DNA of 64,000 bases from Pseudomonas arsenicoxydans (lineage in GTDB: Bacteria > Pseudomonadota > Gammaproteobacteria > Pseudomonadales > Pseudomonadaceae), in the NCBI RefSeq assembly GCF_900103875.1, contig NZ_LT629705.1, forward strand, positions 5,465,001 through 5,529,000, in the 5' to 3' direction. This document shows positions 46,572 to 55,538 of this stretch, piece after piece. The translations under genes and the position numbers were made by a program. The notes beneath the pieces were generated by a model. That model saw only the letters and a list, made by a program, of their open reading frames with translations. It was not told the origin of the DNA and made no database searches. Numbering within the stretch: the first letter of the stretch is position 1; each line of letters opens with the position of its first letter.

Positions 46572-47720
46572 TCAGGTTTGCCGGATGCGTGCTGTTCCCG
46601 CCAACAACAGAGCCAACGCGCCGCAGAGCATCAAGGTTTCGCCTAACGCCTGCCCCCAGGCGACAAGCATCAGCCCACCCCCGATAAACAAGTAATACAG
46701 CAAACCAAACAACGCACCGGCCGTTCCCAATCGATCACCATAGTTGGCCAGTGCCGAGCCCAGAATGTTCGGGATCGCCATGCCGAACGCCAACACCACC
46801 AGCATCATCGGCAACACGAACAAAGCGCTTTCTTCCAGTAGCCACACACCACTGGCACCCGACAACATCACCGCCCCTGCCAGTTGAACAAGCTGTGGGC
46901 CGCTCAAGCCGCGACGCAACAATCGTTTGTTGAGCCAGGCGCCGAGCCCTGAACCCAGGGCCAGGATCACGCCGCTGTAGCCGAACCCTTGCGCACTCAA
47001 GCCCAGTCGCTCAAACATGAACGGGCCGAGACTGTAATAGCTGAACAGCGCGATATTGAACACCGTCACCAGCAGCGTCGAGCGCCAGATATCGAGGTCT
47101 CGCAGCATGTGCCACAACGTCTCGTACAGGGGCGGTGTCTTCACCTTTTGCGGGCGGGTTTCCGGCAAGGTCCGCAGGCACCACAGCCACAGCACCGCGG
47201 ACATCAGCAACAGACATCCCAACACGCCTCGATAGCCGAACGCGTGCACCAGGCTCGCGCCGGTGAACAGGCCAATTGCCGGGCTGGCCGCCAGCGCGAT
47301 GCCCATTATCGAAAACACATGCGCCAGTTCTGCGCCCTTGAAGCGGTCGCGCAACAGGGTTTGCGTCACCACCGAACCCACCGCAGCACCCAACGCGGCC
47401 AATGCCTGGGCCATCAGCAAGGCATCGAACGTGCGAGCATTTAAAGCCAGCACTGAAGCCCCTGCGTACAGCGCAAGACCTGCAAGCATCGAGGGTCGAC
47501 GTCCGATCCGGTCACACAACCGGCCCCAAACCACCACGCCGAACGCAAAGGCCAGGAAATACACCGACAGGGTTTGCGCCGCTTGTTGCGCATCCACGGC
47601 AAAGACCTCGCCGATATCCGCCAGTGCCGGGCTGTAAAGGGTCTGGGCGATCTGCGGGAACATCAGCAAGGCGATTGCCAATATCAACAGGCTGTTGGAA
47701 TTCATCGCGACTTCACTCAT
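46572..47720 (-). CDS. MFS drug/sugar carrier (Bcr/CflA-like)
   Basis: A 382-residue inner-membrane carrier with twelve helices. N-terminal block QTLYSPALADIGEVFAVDA and loop motif GRLCDRIGRRPSML fit the DHA1 Bcr/CflA branch of drug exporters. It diverges from an AraC regulator with only 31 bp between the genes, a layout in which the regulator usually controls the carrier. An ATG five codons downstream is an alternative start. Confidence 0.87.
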   Translation of the reverse strand: MSEVAMNSNSLLILAIALLMFPQIAQTLYSPALADIGEVFAVDAQQAAQTLSVYFLAFAFGVVVWGRLCDRIGRRPSMLAGLALYAGASVLALNARTFDALLMAQALAALGAAVGSVVTQTLLRDRFKGAELAHVFSIMGIALAASPAIGLFTGASLVHAFGYRGVLGCLLLMSAVLWLWCLRTLPETRPQKVKTPPLYETLWHMLRDLDIWRSTLLVTVFNIALFSYYSLGPFMFERLGLSAQGFGYSGVILALGSGLGAWLNKRLLRRGLSGPQLVQLAGAVMLSGASGVWLLEESALFVLPMMLVVLAFGMAIPNILGSALANYGDRLGTAGALFGLLYYLFIGGGLMLVAWGQALGETLMLCGALALLLAGTARIRQT

Positions 47721-47751
47721 CAAGAGAAACTGGCGAGCAGCTTAAGGAGTC

Positions 47752-48570
47752 GTGACTGACGTACTATCCAAATCCTGCCAATTAATCGTTGAAATCGGAC
47801 AATCCATGGCCTGGCTCGACGCCCACGCGCAATTCAATCCCGACCACTATCCGGCGCCAGTCATCGGCATTGCGGCCACCCTGGGCGATCACGATTCCGG
47901 ACGGCATCGGCATGCGCGTGGACAGTTGCTGTTCACCCGCCAAGGCTGCACGCGCATCACCCTCGCGCAGCAGCTTTGCCTGTTGCCGCCCTCCCGCGCC
48001 GCGTGGATTCCCCCGGGAATCGAGCACCGCGCCGTGATGCAGCAAAGCGTCGACTACCGCTCCATTTACCTGACACCGGCGTTATGCGCCGGGCTACCGC
48101 AGCAGGTCTGCGTGATTGAAGTCAGCCCGTTGCTGCGGGCGGTGCTGGAACCGATAGCGCTCGCCGATTTCGACACTGACTGGCAGCAGGGCAAATGGGT
48201 TCATCTGTTGGGGCTTTGCCTGAGCGAGATTGGCGAGGCGCCGCAGCAACCGATGCTCCTTCCCCTGCCTTGGGACAAGCGCCTGGCGCCGCTGCTGGCA
48301 ACACCCGGGCAACTGCCGCCGGAACTTCAGGTGCTGGAGAAGCAAATCGGTGCCAGCGGCCGCACCATCGGGCGAATCTTCCAGCGGGAAACCGGCATGA
48401 GTTATCAGCAGTGGCGCCAGCAGTGGCGGCTGATGCGGGCCATGGAATTGCTCGCCACCGGGCGCAGCGTCAGCTACAGCGCATTCGAAGCAGGATTTGC
48501 CAGTGACAGCGCGTTTATCGCGTTCTTCAAGGACCTGACCGGCCTTACGCCTGGCCACTGGCTCAAATAA
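47752..48570 (+). CDS. AraC-family transcriptional regulator
   Basis: A 272-residue regulator with an N-terminal cupin-type domain (HRHARGQLLFTRQGC, WIPPGIEHRAV) and a C-terminal double helix-turn-helix (ASGRTIGRIFQRETGMSYQQ, GFASDSAFIAFFKDLTGL). The start is GTG at 47752 with AAGGAG very close upstream; ATG 18 codons in is an alternative. It diverges from the Bcr-like carrier gene and likely regulates it. Confidence 0.9.
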   Translation: MTDVLSKSCQLIVEIGQSMAWLDAHAQFNPDHYPAPVIGIAATLGDHDSGRHRHARGQLLFTRQGCTRITLAQQLCLLPPSRAAWIPPGIEHRAVMQQSVDYRSIYLTPALCAGLPQQVCVIEVSPLLRAVLEPIALADFDTDWQQGKWVHLLGLCLSEIGEAPQQPMLLPLPWDKRLAPLLATPGQLPPELQVLEKQIGASGRTIGRIFQRETGMSYQQWRQQWRLMRAMELLATGRSVSYSAFEAGFASDSAFIAFFKDLTGLTPGHWLK

Positions 48571-48610
48571 GCACCTGACGACCGGCAGCAAAAACTAATT
48601 GCCACAAAAT

Positions 48611-48662
48611 ATTACCTGCGTCATATTATTACCGTAATAAAAACCCGATTCTCACAGGTAAT
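48611..48662. promoter_or_regulatory. Nested inverted repeats upstream of the EmrAB-like pump
   Basis: ATTACCTG (48611-48618) pairs with CAGGTAAT (48655-48662) around a 15-bp palindrome TTATTAC-C-GTAATAA (48626-48640). Such symmetry just before the HlyD-type gene suggests an operator for a repressor, or overlapping sites. Confidence 0.5.
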
Positions 48663-48667
48663 CCCCC

Positions 48668-49789
48668 ATGACCAGCATGCCCAGCCTTGAATCCGACCTT
48701 GCTGTCCCGGTGAGCCCAGCCAAGCCTCCCCTGCTCAAGCGTCTGATCCTGTTGACTGCCGCCCTCGCTGCCTTGGTGTTTGCCGGGGTGTATGCGACTC
48801 ACTGGTGGACTGCCGGGCGTTTCATCGAGCAAACCGACGATGCCTATATCGGCGGTGACGTTACGGTGATCGGGCCGAAAGTCGCCGGGTATATCGAGGA
48901 AGTGCTGGTCACCGACAACCAGAAGGTCAAGGCCGGCGATGTGTTGATCCGCCTCGATTCGCGCGACTACCGCGCCAACCTGGCCAAGGCCGAAGGCGCG
49001 GTGGCTGCCGAAGAAGCGCTGCTGGCCAACCTCGACGCCACCGAACAACTGCAACAAGCCGTGATCGGTCAGGCTCGCGCCGGTATAGATGCCGCCGGAG
49101 CCGAAACCTCACGTTCCCGGGATGACGATGCGCGCTACAAAAAACTGGTCGGCAGCAATGCGGTCTCGGTGGAAAGCGCTCAACGGGCCAGCGCCACCTT
49201 CAAAACCGCGCAGGCGCTCAGTGCCCGGGCTCAGGCGGAGCTGTTGGCCGCGCAGCGTCAGCTCAACGTGATTGAAACCCAGAAACAGCAAGCTCGCGCC
49301 GCGCTGGTGCAGGCCCGGGCCGAACGTGATCTGGCGCAGTTGAACGTCGGCTACACCGAACTCAAGGCCCCTGTGGATGGTGTGGTCGGCAATCGCCGGG
49401 CGCGGGTCGGCGCGTATGCGCAGGCCGGTTCACAGTTGCTGTCGGTGGTGCCGTCCAGCGGCCTGTGGGTCGATGCCAACTTCAAGGAAGATCAACTGGC
49501 GCGCATGACCCCGGGCCAACGGGTGATCATTCATGCCGACGTGCTTTCAGGGCAGCAATTCCACGGTCATCTGGACAGCCTCGCGCCGGCCAGCGGCTCT
49601 CAGTTCAGCGTGCTGCCTCCGGAAAACGCCACCGGCAACTTCACTAAAATCGTTCAGCGCGTGCCGGTCAGAATCATCCTCGATCCAGCGGATGGCGTGC
49701 TGGGTCACCTGCGTCCGGGGCTGTCGGTGACCGCTGAAGTCGACACTCGCGAAGAACCGCAAATTTCTGCCGTGGCCAGCGCACCATGA
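48668..49789 (+). CDS. HlyD-family membrane fusion protein (EmrA-like)
   Basis: A 373-residue periplasmic adaptor with one N-terminal membrane helix (about 26-47), a lipoyl-like half-motif (TDDAYIGGDVTVIGPKVAGYI), a coiled-coil hairpin (about 100-220), and a beta-barrel end (GSGLWVDANFKEDQL). It bridges the inner-membrane pump to an outer-membrane channel. Its stop overlaps the start of the pump gene (ATGA). Confidence 0.92.
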   Translation: MTSMPSLESDLAVPVSPAKPPLLKRLILLTAALAALVFAGVYATHWWTAGRFIEQTDDAYIGGDVTVIGPKVAGYIEEVLVTDNQKVKAGDVLIRLDSRDYRANLAKAEGAVAAEEALLANLDATEQLQQAVIGQARAGIDAAGAETSRSRDDDARYKKLVGSNAVSVESAQRASATFKTAQALSARAQAELLAAQRQLNVIETQKQQARAALVQARAERDLAQLNVGYTELKAPVDGVVGNRRARVGAYAQAGSQLLSVVPSSGLWVDANFKEDQLARMTPGQRVIIHADVLSGQQFHGHLDSLAPASGSQFSVLPPENATGNFTKIVQRVPVRIILDPADGVLGHLRPGLSVTAEVDTREEPQISAVASAP

Positions 49790-51378
49790 GCCGCGCCCTC
49801 GCCGCCCCCGCGCAACCGTTCAATCCCGCCAGCATGGCGACAGCGACCAAGGTCTTCGCCTTCGCCACGATGTGCATCGGCATGTTCATTGCGCTGCTGG
49901 ACATCCAGATCGTCTCCGCCTCGTTGCGCGACATCGGCGGCGGGCTCTCGGCCGGCACCGACGAAACGGCGTGGGTGCAGACCAGTTACCTGATCGCTGA
50001 AATCATCGTGATTCCGCTGTCGGGCTGGCTGTCACGAGTGTTCTCGACACGTTGGTTATTTTGCGCCTCAGCAGTGGGGTTCACCTTGGCCAGCCTGCTC
50101 TGCGGCGCGGCCTGGAACATCCAGAGCATGATCGCCTTCCGCGCCTTGCAAGGTTTTCTCGGCGGTTCGATGATCCCGCTGGTGTTCACCACCGCGTTCT
50201 TTTTCTTCACCGGCAAACAACGGGTGATTGCCGCCGCAACCATCGGCGCGGTGGCCTCGTTGGCGCCGACCCTGGGGCCGGTGATCGGCGGCTGGATCAC
50301 CGACATTTCGTCCTGGCATTGGCTGTTCTACATCAACCTGGTGCCGGGGATTTTTGTCGCGGTGGCGGTGCCGATGCTGGTGAAAATCGACCAGCCGGAA
50401 CTGTCCCTGCTCAAGGGCGCCGACTACCTGAGCATGCTGTTCATGGCGCTGTTTCTCGGCTGCCTGGAATACACCCTCGAAGAAGGCCCGCGTTGGAACT
50501 GGTTCAGCGACAGCACGATTCTGACCACGGCATGGATCAGCGGCATCGCGGGACTGGCGTTCATTGCCCGGACCTTGCAGGTGGCCAATCCAATCGTCGA
50601 TTTGCGCGCCCTGAAAGACCGCAACTTCGCGCTCGGCTGTTTCTTCTCGTTCGTCACCGGGATCGGCCTGTTCGCCACCATTTACCTCACGCCGCTGTTT
50701 CTCGGCCGGGTGCGTGGCTACGGCGCGCTGGACATTGGCCTGGCGGTTTTCTCTACCGGGGTGTTCCAGATCATGGCGATTCCGTTGTACGCCTTTCTGG
50801 CCAACCGCATCGATCTGCGCTGGATCATGATGACCGGCCTTGGCCTGTTCGCGTTGTCAATGTGGGATTTCAGCCCGATCACCCATGACTGGGGGGCCAG
50901 AGAATTGATGCTGCCGCAAGCCTTTCGCGGGATTGCCCAGCAACTGGCGGTGCCACCCGCCGTGACGCTGACCCTGGGCGGACTGGCGCCGGCGCGGCTC
51001 AAACATGCTTCGGGGTTGTTCAACCTGATGCGCAACCTGGGGGGAGCCATTGGCATTGCAGCCTGCGCGACCATTCTCAATGACCGCACCAATCTGCATT
51101 TCACCCGGTTGGCGGAACACCTGAACAGCACCAACGAAGCGCTGAATCAGTGGCTGTCCCAGGTCGGCAACAACTTCGCCAACCTGGGCCAGAGCGGTGA
51201 CACCAGCGTCACCGCCAGCCTGCATCAACTATGGCTGCTGACCTACCGAGAAGCGCAGACGCAAACCTATGGCGATGCGTTTTTGATGATCATGGTCTGC
51301 TTCATTATCGCCACGGCGATGGTGCCCTTGATGCGCAAGGTGCAACCACCGGCCGCGCCGTCAGCAGACGCTCATTGA
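49786..51378 (+). CDS. DHA2-family multidrug MFS pump (EmrB-like)
   Basis: A 530-residue 14-helix MFS exporter. N-terminal block CIGMFIALLDIQIVSASLRD and the motif C segment SLAPTLGPVIGGWITD are typical of DHA2 drug:H+ antiporters. With its overlapping EmrA-like partner it forms the inner part of a tripartite pump; no outer-membrane TolC-like gene is adjacent. Substrate unknown. Confidence 0.93.
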   Translation: MSRALAAPAQPFNPASMATATKVFAFATMCIGMFIALLDIQIVSASLRDIGGGLSAGTDETAWVQTSYLIAEIIVIPLSGWLSRVFSTRWLFCASAVGFTLASLLCGAAWNIQSMIAFRALQGFLGGSMIPLVFTTAFFFFTGKQRVIAAATIGAVASLAPTLGPVIGGWITDISSWHWLFYINLVPGIFVAVAVPMLVKIDQPELSLLKGADYLSMLFMALFLGCLEYTLEEGPRWNWFSDSTILTTAWISGIAGLAFIARTLQVANPIVDLRALKDRNFALGCFFSFVTGIGLFATIYLTPLFLGRVRGYGALDIGLAVFSTGVFQIMAIPLYAFLANRIDLRWIMMTGLGLFALSMWDFSPITHDWGARELMLPQAFRGIAQQLAVPPAVTLTLGGLAPARLKHASGLFNLMRNLGGAIGIAACATILNDRTNLHFTRLAEHLNSTNEALNQWLSQVGNNFANLGQSGDTSVTASLHQLWLLTYREAQTQTYGDAFLMIMVCFIIATAMVPLMRKVQPPAAPSADAH

Positions 51379-51819
51379 TCAGGCTTGAGGCATTTTGCGG
51401 AAACCAACGGCCAGGCGGTTCCAGGCGTTGATGGTGGTGATGGCCACGGTCAGGTCGACCATTTCCTTTGGACTGAACTCGGAGACGGCCAACTCATAGT
51501 CCTCATCAGGCGCATGGGTCTGGCTCAGCAGGGTCAGGGACTCAGTCCAGGCCAGGGCCGCACGTTCACGCGGGGTAAAGAACGGCGTTTCACGCCAGGC
51601 CGACAGCGTGTACAGGCGGCGCTCTTCTTCACCGCCCTTGCGGGCATCGGCGCTGTGCATATCGAGGCAGAACGCGCAGCCATTGATTTGCGAGGTACGC
51701 AGCTTGACCAGTTCGATCAAGGTCTTTTCCAGCGGCAGCTTCGATACCGCGGTTTCCAGTGCGATCATCGCTTTGAGCGCGTCAGGGGAAGCGGTGTAGA
51801 AATCGATACGAGGTTTCAT
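51379..51819 (-). CDS. AhpD-like carboxymuconolactone decarboxylase family protein
   Basis: A 146-residue protein with the redox motif C-x2-C in NGCAFCLDMHS and a following His, as in AhpD-like peroxidase-associated proteins. AhpD-type fold, alpha-helical. It may act in thiol-peroxide reduction. GGAGTCC precedes the ATG. It abuts the pump gene's stop tail to tail. Confidence 0.9.
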   Translation of the reverse strand: MKPRIDFYTASPDALKAMIALETAVSKLPLEKTLIELVKLRTSQINGCAFCLDMHSADARKGGEEERRLYTLSAWRETPFFTPRERAALAWTESLTLLSQTHAPDEDYELAVSEFSPKEMVDLTVAITTINAWNRLAVGFRKMPQA

Positions 51820-51924
51820 GGTGGACTCCAATAACAAGTGAGGGTGGATCTACGTTAATCCCGCCCGCGCCACTCACAAATAGCCAATATTCCAGAAGAC
51901 GAGGAGGCCATTCACCAGCGAACC

Positions 51925-53367
51925 TTAGGCCCGATTGCGCAACCACTGCAAAAACCCCTTCTTCGCCACCACCGCAGGCACTTCCTGGGTCAAGCTTTGT
52001 GCCTTGTTCAAACGGAATTCCAGCAACGCCTTCATCGCTTCGTTGATGTCATGCCGCGCGTCCAGGCACGGTTTGAGGTAGTCCTTCTCGATCCGGTACA
52101 AGCTGCAAGCGGTCTTGGCGCTGAAATCTGCCGGCATCGCCGTGTCCGACAAAATCCCGCCCTCGCCGATCACTTCGCCCGGCCCCATCCGCCCGGATTC
52201 GAACTTGACCCCATTACGGCTCAGTTCCACCGAGACCACGCCGGATTCGATGATGAACAGGTGATCGCTGACCTCCCCCGCCGGCAGGATCATTTCACCG
52301 GCACGGAAGGTTTGCCGCGTCATGTTCTGGCTGAAGGTTTCTTTCTCTTCCAGGCGCAGGGTCGAGAAAATGCTCGAACTGTCCAGCAACGCCCGTGGCC
52401 TTGAAAGGTCGGCAGGCACGTTGGTTTCGACGGTCGACAACAGGCTGACACCGGACGCCTGCAAGTGTCGGTAAGCCAGATCGAACAACAGATTTCGAAC
52501 CATGCGTTTCTGATCCATGGAGACCACGAAGCCGCTGATTTCATATTCCACGCCGCTGGCACTGGAGCTTTTCAACGCGACGCAGGGTGCCGGTTTGTTC
52601 AGCAGATAACGGCACCCTTGCATCGCCCGTTCCAGCGCCTCGATCACCGTATGCGGGCGCGCATGCGGGCTCAGTTGCAGGCTGATCGAGACGCCGAAGA
52701 TATCGCTGGGCCGGCTGAAATTGATGATTTTGGCCTTGGCCGCCAGCGAGTTGGGAATCACCGCCATGCTGCCCTGGGAGGTTTGCAGGCGCGTGGCGCG
52801 CCAGTCGATATCAATGACCCGGCCCTCGGTGCCGTCGATGGATATCCAGTCATCGAGTTGATAGGGTTTGGTGGTGTTGAGGACGATCCCGGAGAACACG
52901 TCGCTGAGGGTGCTTTGCAACGCCAGGCCGACGACGATCGCCAAGGCGCCGGAGGTGGCGAGCACGCCCTTGACCGGCAGTTCGAGCACGTAGGCCAGGG
53001 CGGCGATGACGGCGATCAGGAAGATCACCGCGCCGAGCAGGTCTTGCAGCAAGCGTCCGGTGTGCCCGACCCGTTGCATCATCAACGCGCCGATCACTAC
53101 CGTCAGCGTGCGCGCGCCGAACAACCACCAACCGATTTGCAACCCCGTGGCTGCCAGGTGCAGCGGCACGTTGTCGGCCCAGGGTGCCGGCTCCAGCGGG
53201 TTCAAGCCTTCGTTGAACAGCAGGAGGCTGAACAGCGAGAAAATCACCAGCCGGGCGACCAGTTTCCAGTTGCTGCCATTGGCACTGATCAAACGCCACA
53301 AGCCCAGATCGATCAGGATCAGGACCAGGGCGCAAATCAACGGGTGATCGGTAAGCAATGACAGCAT
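51925..53367 (-). CDS. Mechanosensitive (MscS-type) channel with C-terminal cyclic-nucleotide-type domain
   Basis: A 480-residue inner-membrane protein. About four N-terminal helices lead to the MscS pore and beta domain (SGALAIVVGLALQSTLSDVF, VLNTTKPYQLDDWI, VIPNSLAAKAKIINFS). Residues ~335-450 form a cyclic-nucleotide-binding-like domain (FRAGEMILPAGEVSDHLFII, MGPGEVIGEGGILSD). Channels of this bipartite kind are gated by nucleotide or by tension; the ligand is unknown. GGAGTCG precedes the ATG. Confidence 0.9.
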   Translation of the reverse strand: MLSLLTDHPLICALVLILIDLGLWRLISANGSNWKLVARLVIFSLFSLLLFNEGLNPLEPAPWADNVPLHLAATGLQIGWWLFGARTLTVVIGALMMQRVGHTGRLLQDLLGAVIFLIAVIAALAYVLELPVKGVLATSGALAIVVGLALQSTLSDVFSGIVLNTTKPYQLDDWISIDGTEGRVIDIDWRATRLQTSQGSMAVIPNSLAAKAKIINFSRPSDIFGVSISLQLSPHARPHTVIEALERAMQGCRYLLNKPAPCVALKSSSASGVEYEISGFVVSMDQKRMVRNLLFDLAYRHLQASGVSLLSTVETNVPADLSRPRALLDSSSIFSTLRLEEKETFSQNMTRQTFRAGEMILPAGEVSDHLFIIESGVVSVELSRNGVKFESGRMGPGEVIGEGGILSDTAMPADFSAKTACSLYRIEKDYLKPCLDARHDINEAMKALLEFRLNKAQSLTQEVPAVVAKKGFLQWLRNRA

Positions 53368-53439
53368 CGAACGACTCCAGCCATGTACGGATGGGCACAG
53401 TGTAGGAGTAATTGCGGATCTGATAACACCCCAAAAAAA

Positions 53440-53528
53440 TGTGGGAGCGAGCCTGCTCGCGATAGCGCTCTGACAGTCACTGAATCGGTGGCTGTCCTGG
53501 CGCAATCGCGAACAGGCTCGCTCCCACA
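53440..53528. repeat. REP doublet, TGTGGGAGCGAGCCTGCTCGCG subtype
   Basis: Inverted pair of the same subtype as the copy at 23799, just upstream of the channel gene. Confidence 0.9.
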
Positions 53529-53549
53529 GGGGATGTGTGTCGTCAGCCG

Positions 53550-53616
53550 TTATTGGCTATTGGTCAGGGTGTTGTAGCGGGTCATCAGGTTGCGGTAATC
53601 CGGAATCGAATCAACC
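53550..53616 (-). pseudogene. Short coding remnant
   Basis: On the minus strand a frame of about 21 codons reads DSIPDYRNLMTRYNTLTNSQ and then stops; a stop lies just upstream in the same frame. It resembles a C-terminal tail left from a deleted gene rather than a gene. It lies directly behind the pirin gene. Confidence 0.3.
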
Positions 53617-54477
53617 GCTCATCCGACCGAACCGGCCCGACTGAAAGTCGGCAAACGCCTGGTGGATTTCCTGCTCGCTGTTCATCACAAACGGGCCGTG
53701 ACCCACGATCGGCTCGTCAATCGGCTCGCCGCTGAGCAGCAACACCACGGCATCGTCGTTGGCTTCCAGAGTCAGCTGATGGCCGTTGCGTTCGAACAAC
53801 GCCAGTTGCCCTTCACGCGCCAGCTCCTGGCCGTTGACCTGAACCGTGCCACGCAATACGACAAGTGCCGTGTTACGACCTTCATGCAGATCGAGGGTCA
53901 ACAACTTGCCGCCGTTGAGGCGCAGGTCCCAGACATCGACCGGGGTGAACGTACGGGCCGGGCCGGTATGACCGTCGAACTCGCCGGCGATCAAGCGCAG
54001 GCTGCCGGCGTTGTCCTTGAGCGGCAGGCTCGGGATGTCGCCATCGAGAATCGTCTGGTAACCGGCATCGGCCATTTTGTCCTTGGCCGGCAGGTTGACC
54101 CACAGCTGGACCATTTCCAGGGTTCCGCCGCTTTTGGCGAAGCCTTCAGAGTGGAACTCCTCATGAATGATCCCCGACGCGGCAGTCATCCATTGCACAT
54201 CGCCCGGACCAATCTTGCCGCCGCTGCCGGTTGAATCGCGGTGTTCCAGCTCGCCTTTGTAGACGATGGTCACGGTTTCAAAACCGCGATGCGGGTGCTG
54301 GCCGACGCCACGACGCTCGGTGGTCGGAGTGAATTCAGTGGGCGCTGCATGATCGAGCAGCAAGAATGGGCTGATGTGTTTGCCCAGGTTGTCGTAGGAA
54401 AACAGCGAGCGAACCGGGAAGCCGTCGCCGACCCAATGGGTCCGCGGGCTGGTGTAGATACCGATGATGTTTTTCAT
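53611..54477 (-). CDS. Pirin family protein
   Basis: A 288-residue bicupin protein. The metal site motif is GVGQHPHRGFETVTIV with two His, and a further His-Glu cluster is in ASGIIHEEFHSEG. Bacterial pirins can be quercetinase-like or regulators. The C-terminal cupin has lost clear metal residues. GGAGGC precedes the ATG. It diverges from the aldo/keto reductase gene. Confidence 0.93.
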   Translation of the reverse strand: MKNIIGIYTSPRTHWVGDGFPVRSLFSYDNLGKHISPFLLLDHAAPTEFTPTTERRGVGQHPHRGFETVTIVYKGELEHRDSTGSGGKIGPGDVQWMTAASGIIHEEFHSEGFAKSGGTLEMVQLWVNLPAKDKMADAGYQTILDGDIPSLPLKDNAGSLRLIAGEFDGHTGPARTFTPVDVWDLRLNGGKLLTLDLHEGRNTALVVLRGTVQVNGQELAREGQLALFERNGHQLTLEANDDAVVLLLSGEPIDEPIVGHGPFVMNSEQEIHQAFADFQSGRFGRMSG

Positions 54478-54731
54478 CCTGCCTCCAAATTCGTTGTTTG
54501 ACGCGATGGACACAGCTTAAAACCGAACCCTTTAACGCACTAGACAGCAAAAATCGGCTTTAGCGTTCTATCTGGAGAACGATGGCGCCGGACCAGACAC
54601 CTTCAATCCCCCAGAGACATCCACCGATTCATGACTTGCGGTCAACAGTGCTTTGCCCAACCAGCGGTTTTTCCCGGGGCGGCAGCCGGGGATACTCCTG
54701 CCCATTCCCACTGCAAACCCTGGAGTCATTG

Positions 54732-55535
54732 ATGTCTATTCCCGCATTCGGTCTTGGTACCTTTCGCTTGCAAGGCCAGGTGGTCATCGATTCGGTGAGC
54801 ACCGGCCTGGCGCTGGGTTACCGGGCCATCGACACCGCGCAAATCTACGAGAACGAAGCCGAAGTCGGTGAAGCTATTGCCGCCAGTGGCATCCCTCGCG
54901 AAGAGTTGTTCATCACCAGCAAGATCTGGGTCGCCAACTTTGCCAAGGACCGACTGATCGACAGCCTCAAGGAAAGCCTGCGCAAACTGCAAACCGACTA
55001 TCTGGACCTGACGCTGATCCACTGGCCGTCCCCTGAAGATCAAGTGCCGGTCGAAGAATTCATGGGCGCCTTGCTCGAAGCGAAACGACTGGGCCTGACC
55101 CGTCAGATCGGCGTATCCAACTTCACCATCGACCTGATGAAGCAGGCCATCGCCGCCGTCGGTGCCGACAACATCGCCACCAACCAGATCGAATTGCACC
55201 CGTACCTGCAAAACCGCAAGGTCGTCGAATTTGCGCAGAACCAGGGCATCCAGATCACTTCGTACATGACCCTGGCCTACGGCGAAGTGCTGAAAGACCC
55301 GGTCATCCAGCAGATCGCCGAGCGTCTTCAGGCCACCCCGGCCCAAGTCACACTGGCCTGGGCCATGCAACTGGGTTATGCGGTGATCCCCTCTTCGACC
55401 AAGCGCGCCAACCTGCAAAGCAATCTGCAAGCCTGCAATCTGACGTTGAGCGACGCTGACATGGCGTTGATCGCAGGTCTTGATCGCGGCCAGCGATTGA
55501 CCAGCCCCAAAGGCATCGCGCCGCACTGGGATTAA
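54732..55535 (+). CDS. dkgB: Aldo/keto reductase, DkgB type
   Basis: A 267-residue NADPH-dependent reductase. AKR tetrad residues are visible: D and Y in [18 protein letters not shown] in FITSKIW, H in LTLIHWPSP; the cofactor end has [14 protein letters not shown]. It closely resembles 2,5-diketo-D-gluconate/methylglyoxal reductase DkgB. TGGAG precedes the ATG. The long upstream frame to 54582 lacks a family match. Confidence 0.93.
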   Translation: MSIPAFGLGTFRLQGQVVIDSVSTGLALGYRAIDTAQIYENEAEVGEAIAASGIPREELFITSKIWVANFAKDRLIDSLKESLRKLQTDYLDLTLIHWPSPEDQVPVEEFMGALLEAKRLGLTRQIGVSNFTIDLMKQAIAAVGADNIATNQIELHPYLQNRKVVEFAQNQGIQITSYMTLAYGEVLKDPVIQQIAERLQATPAQVTLAWAMQLGYAVIPSSTKRANLQSNLQACNLTLSDADMALIAGLDRGQRLTSPKGIAPHWD

Positions 55536-55538
55536 TCG

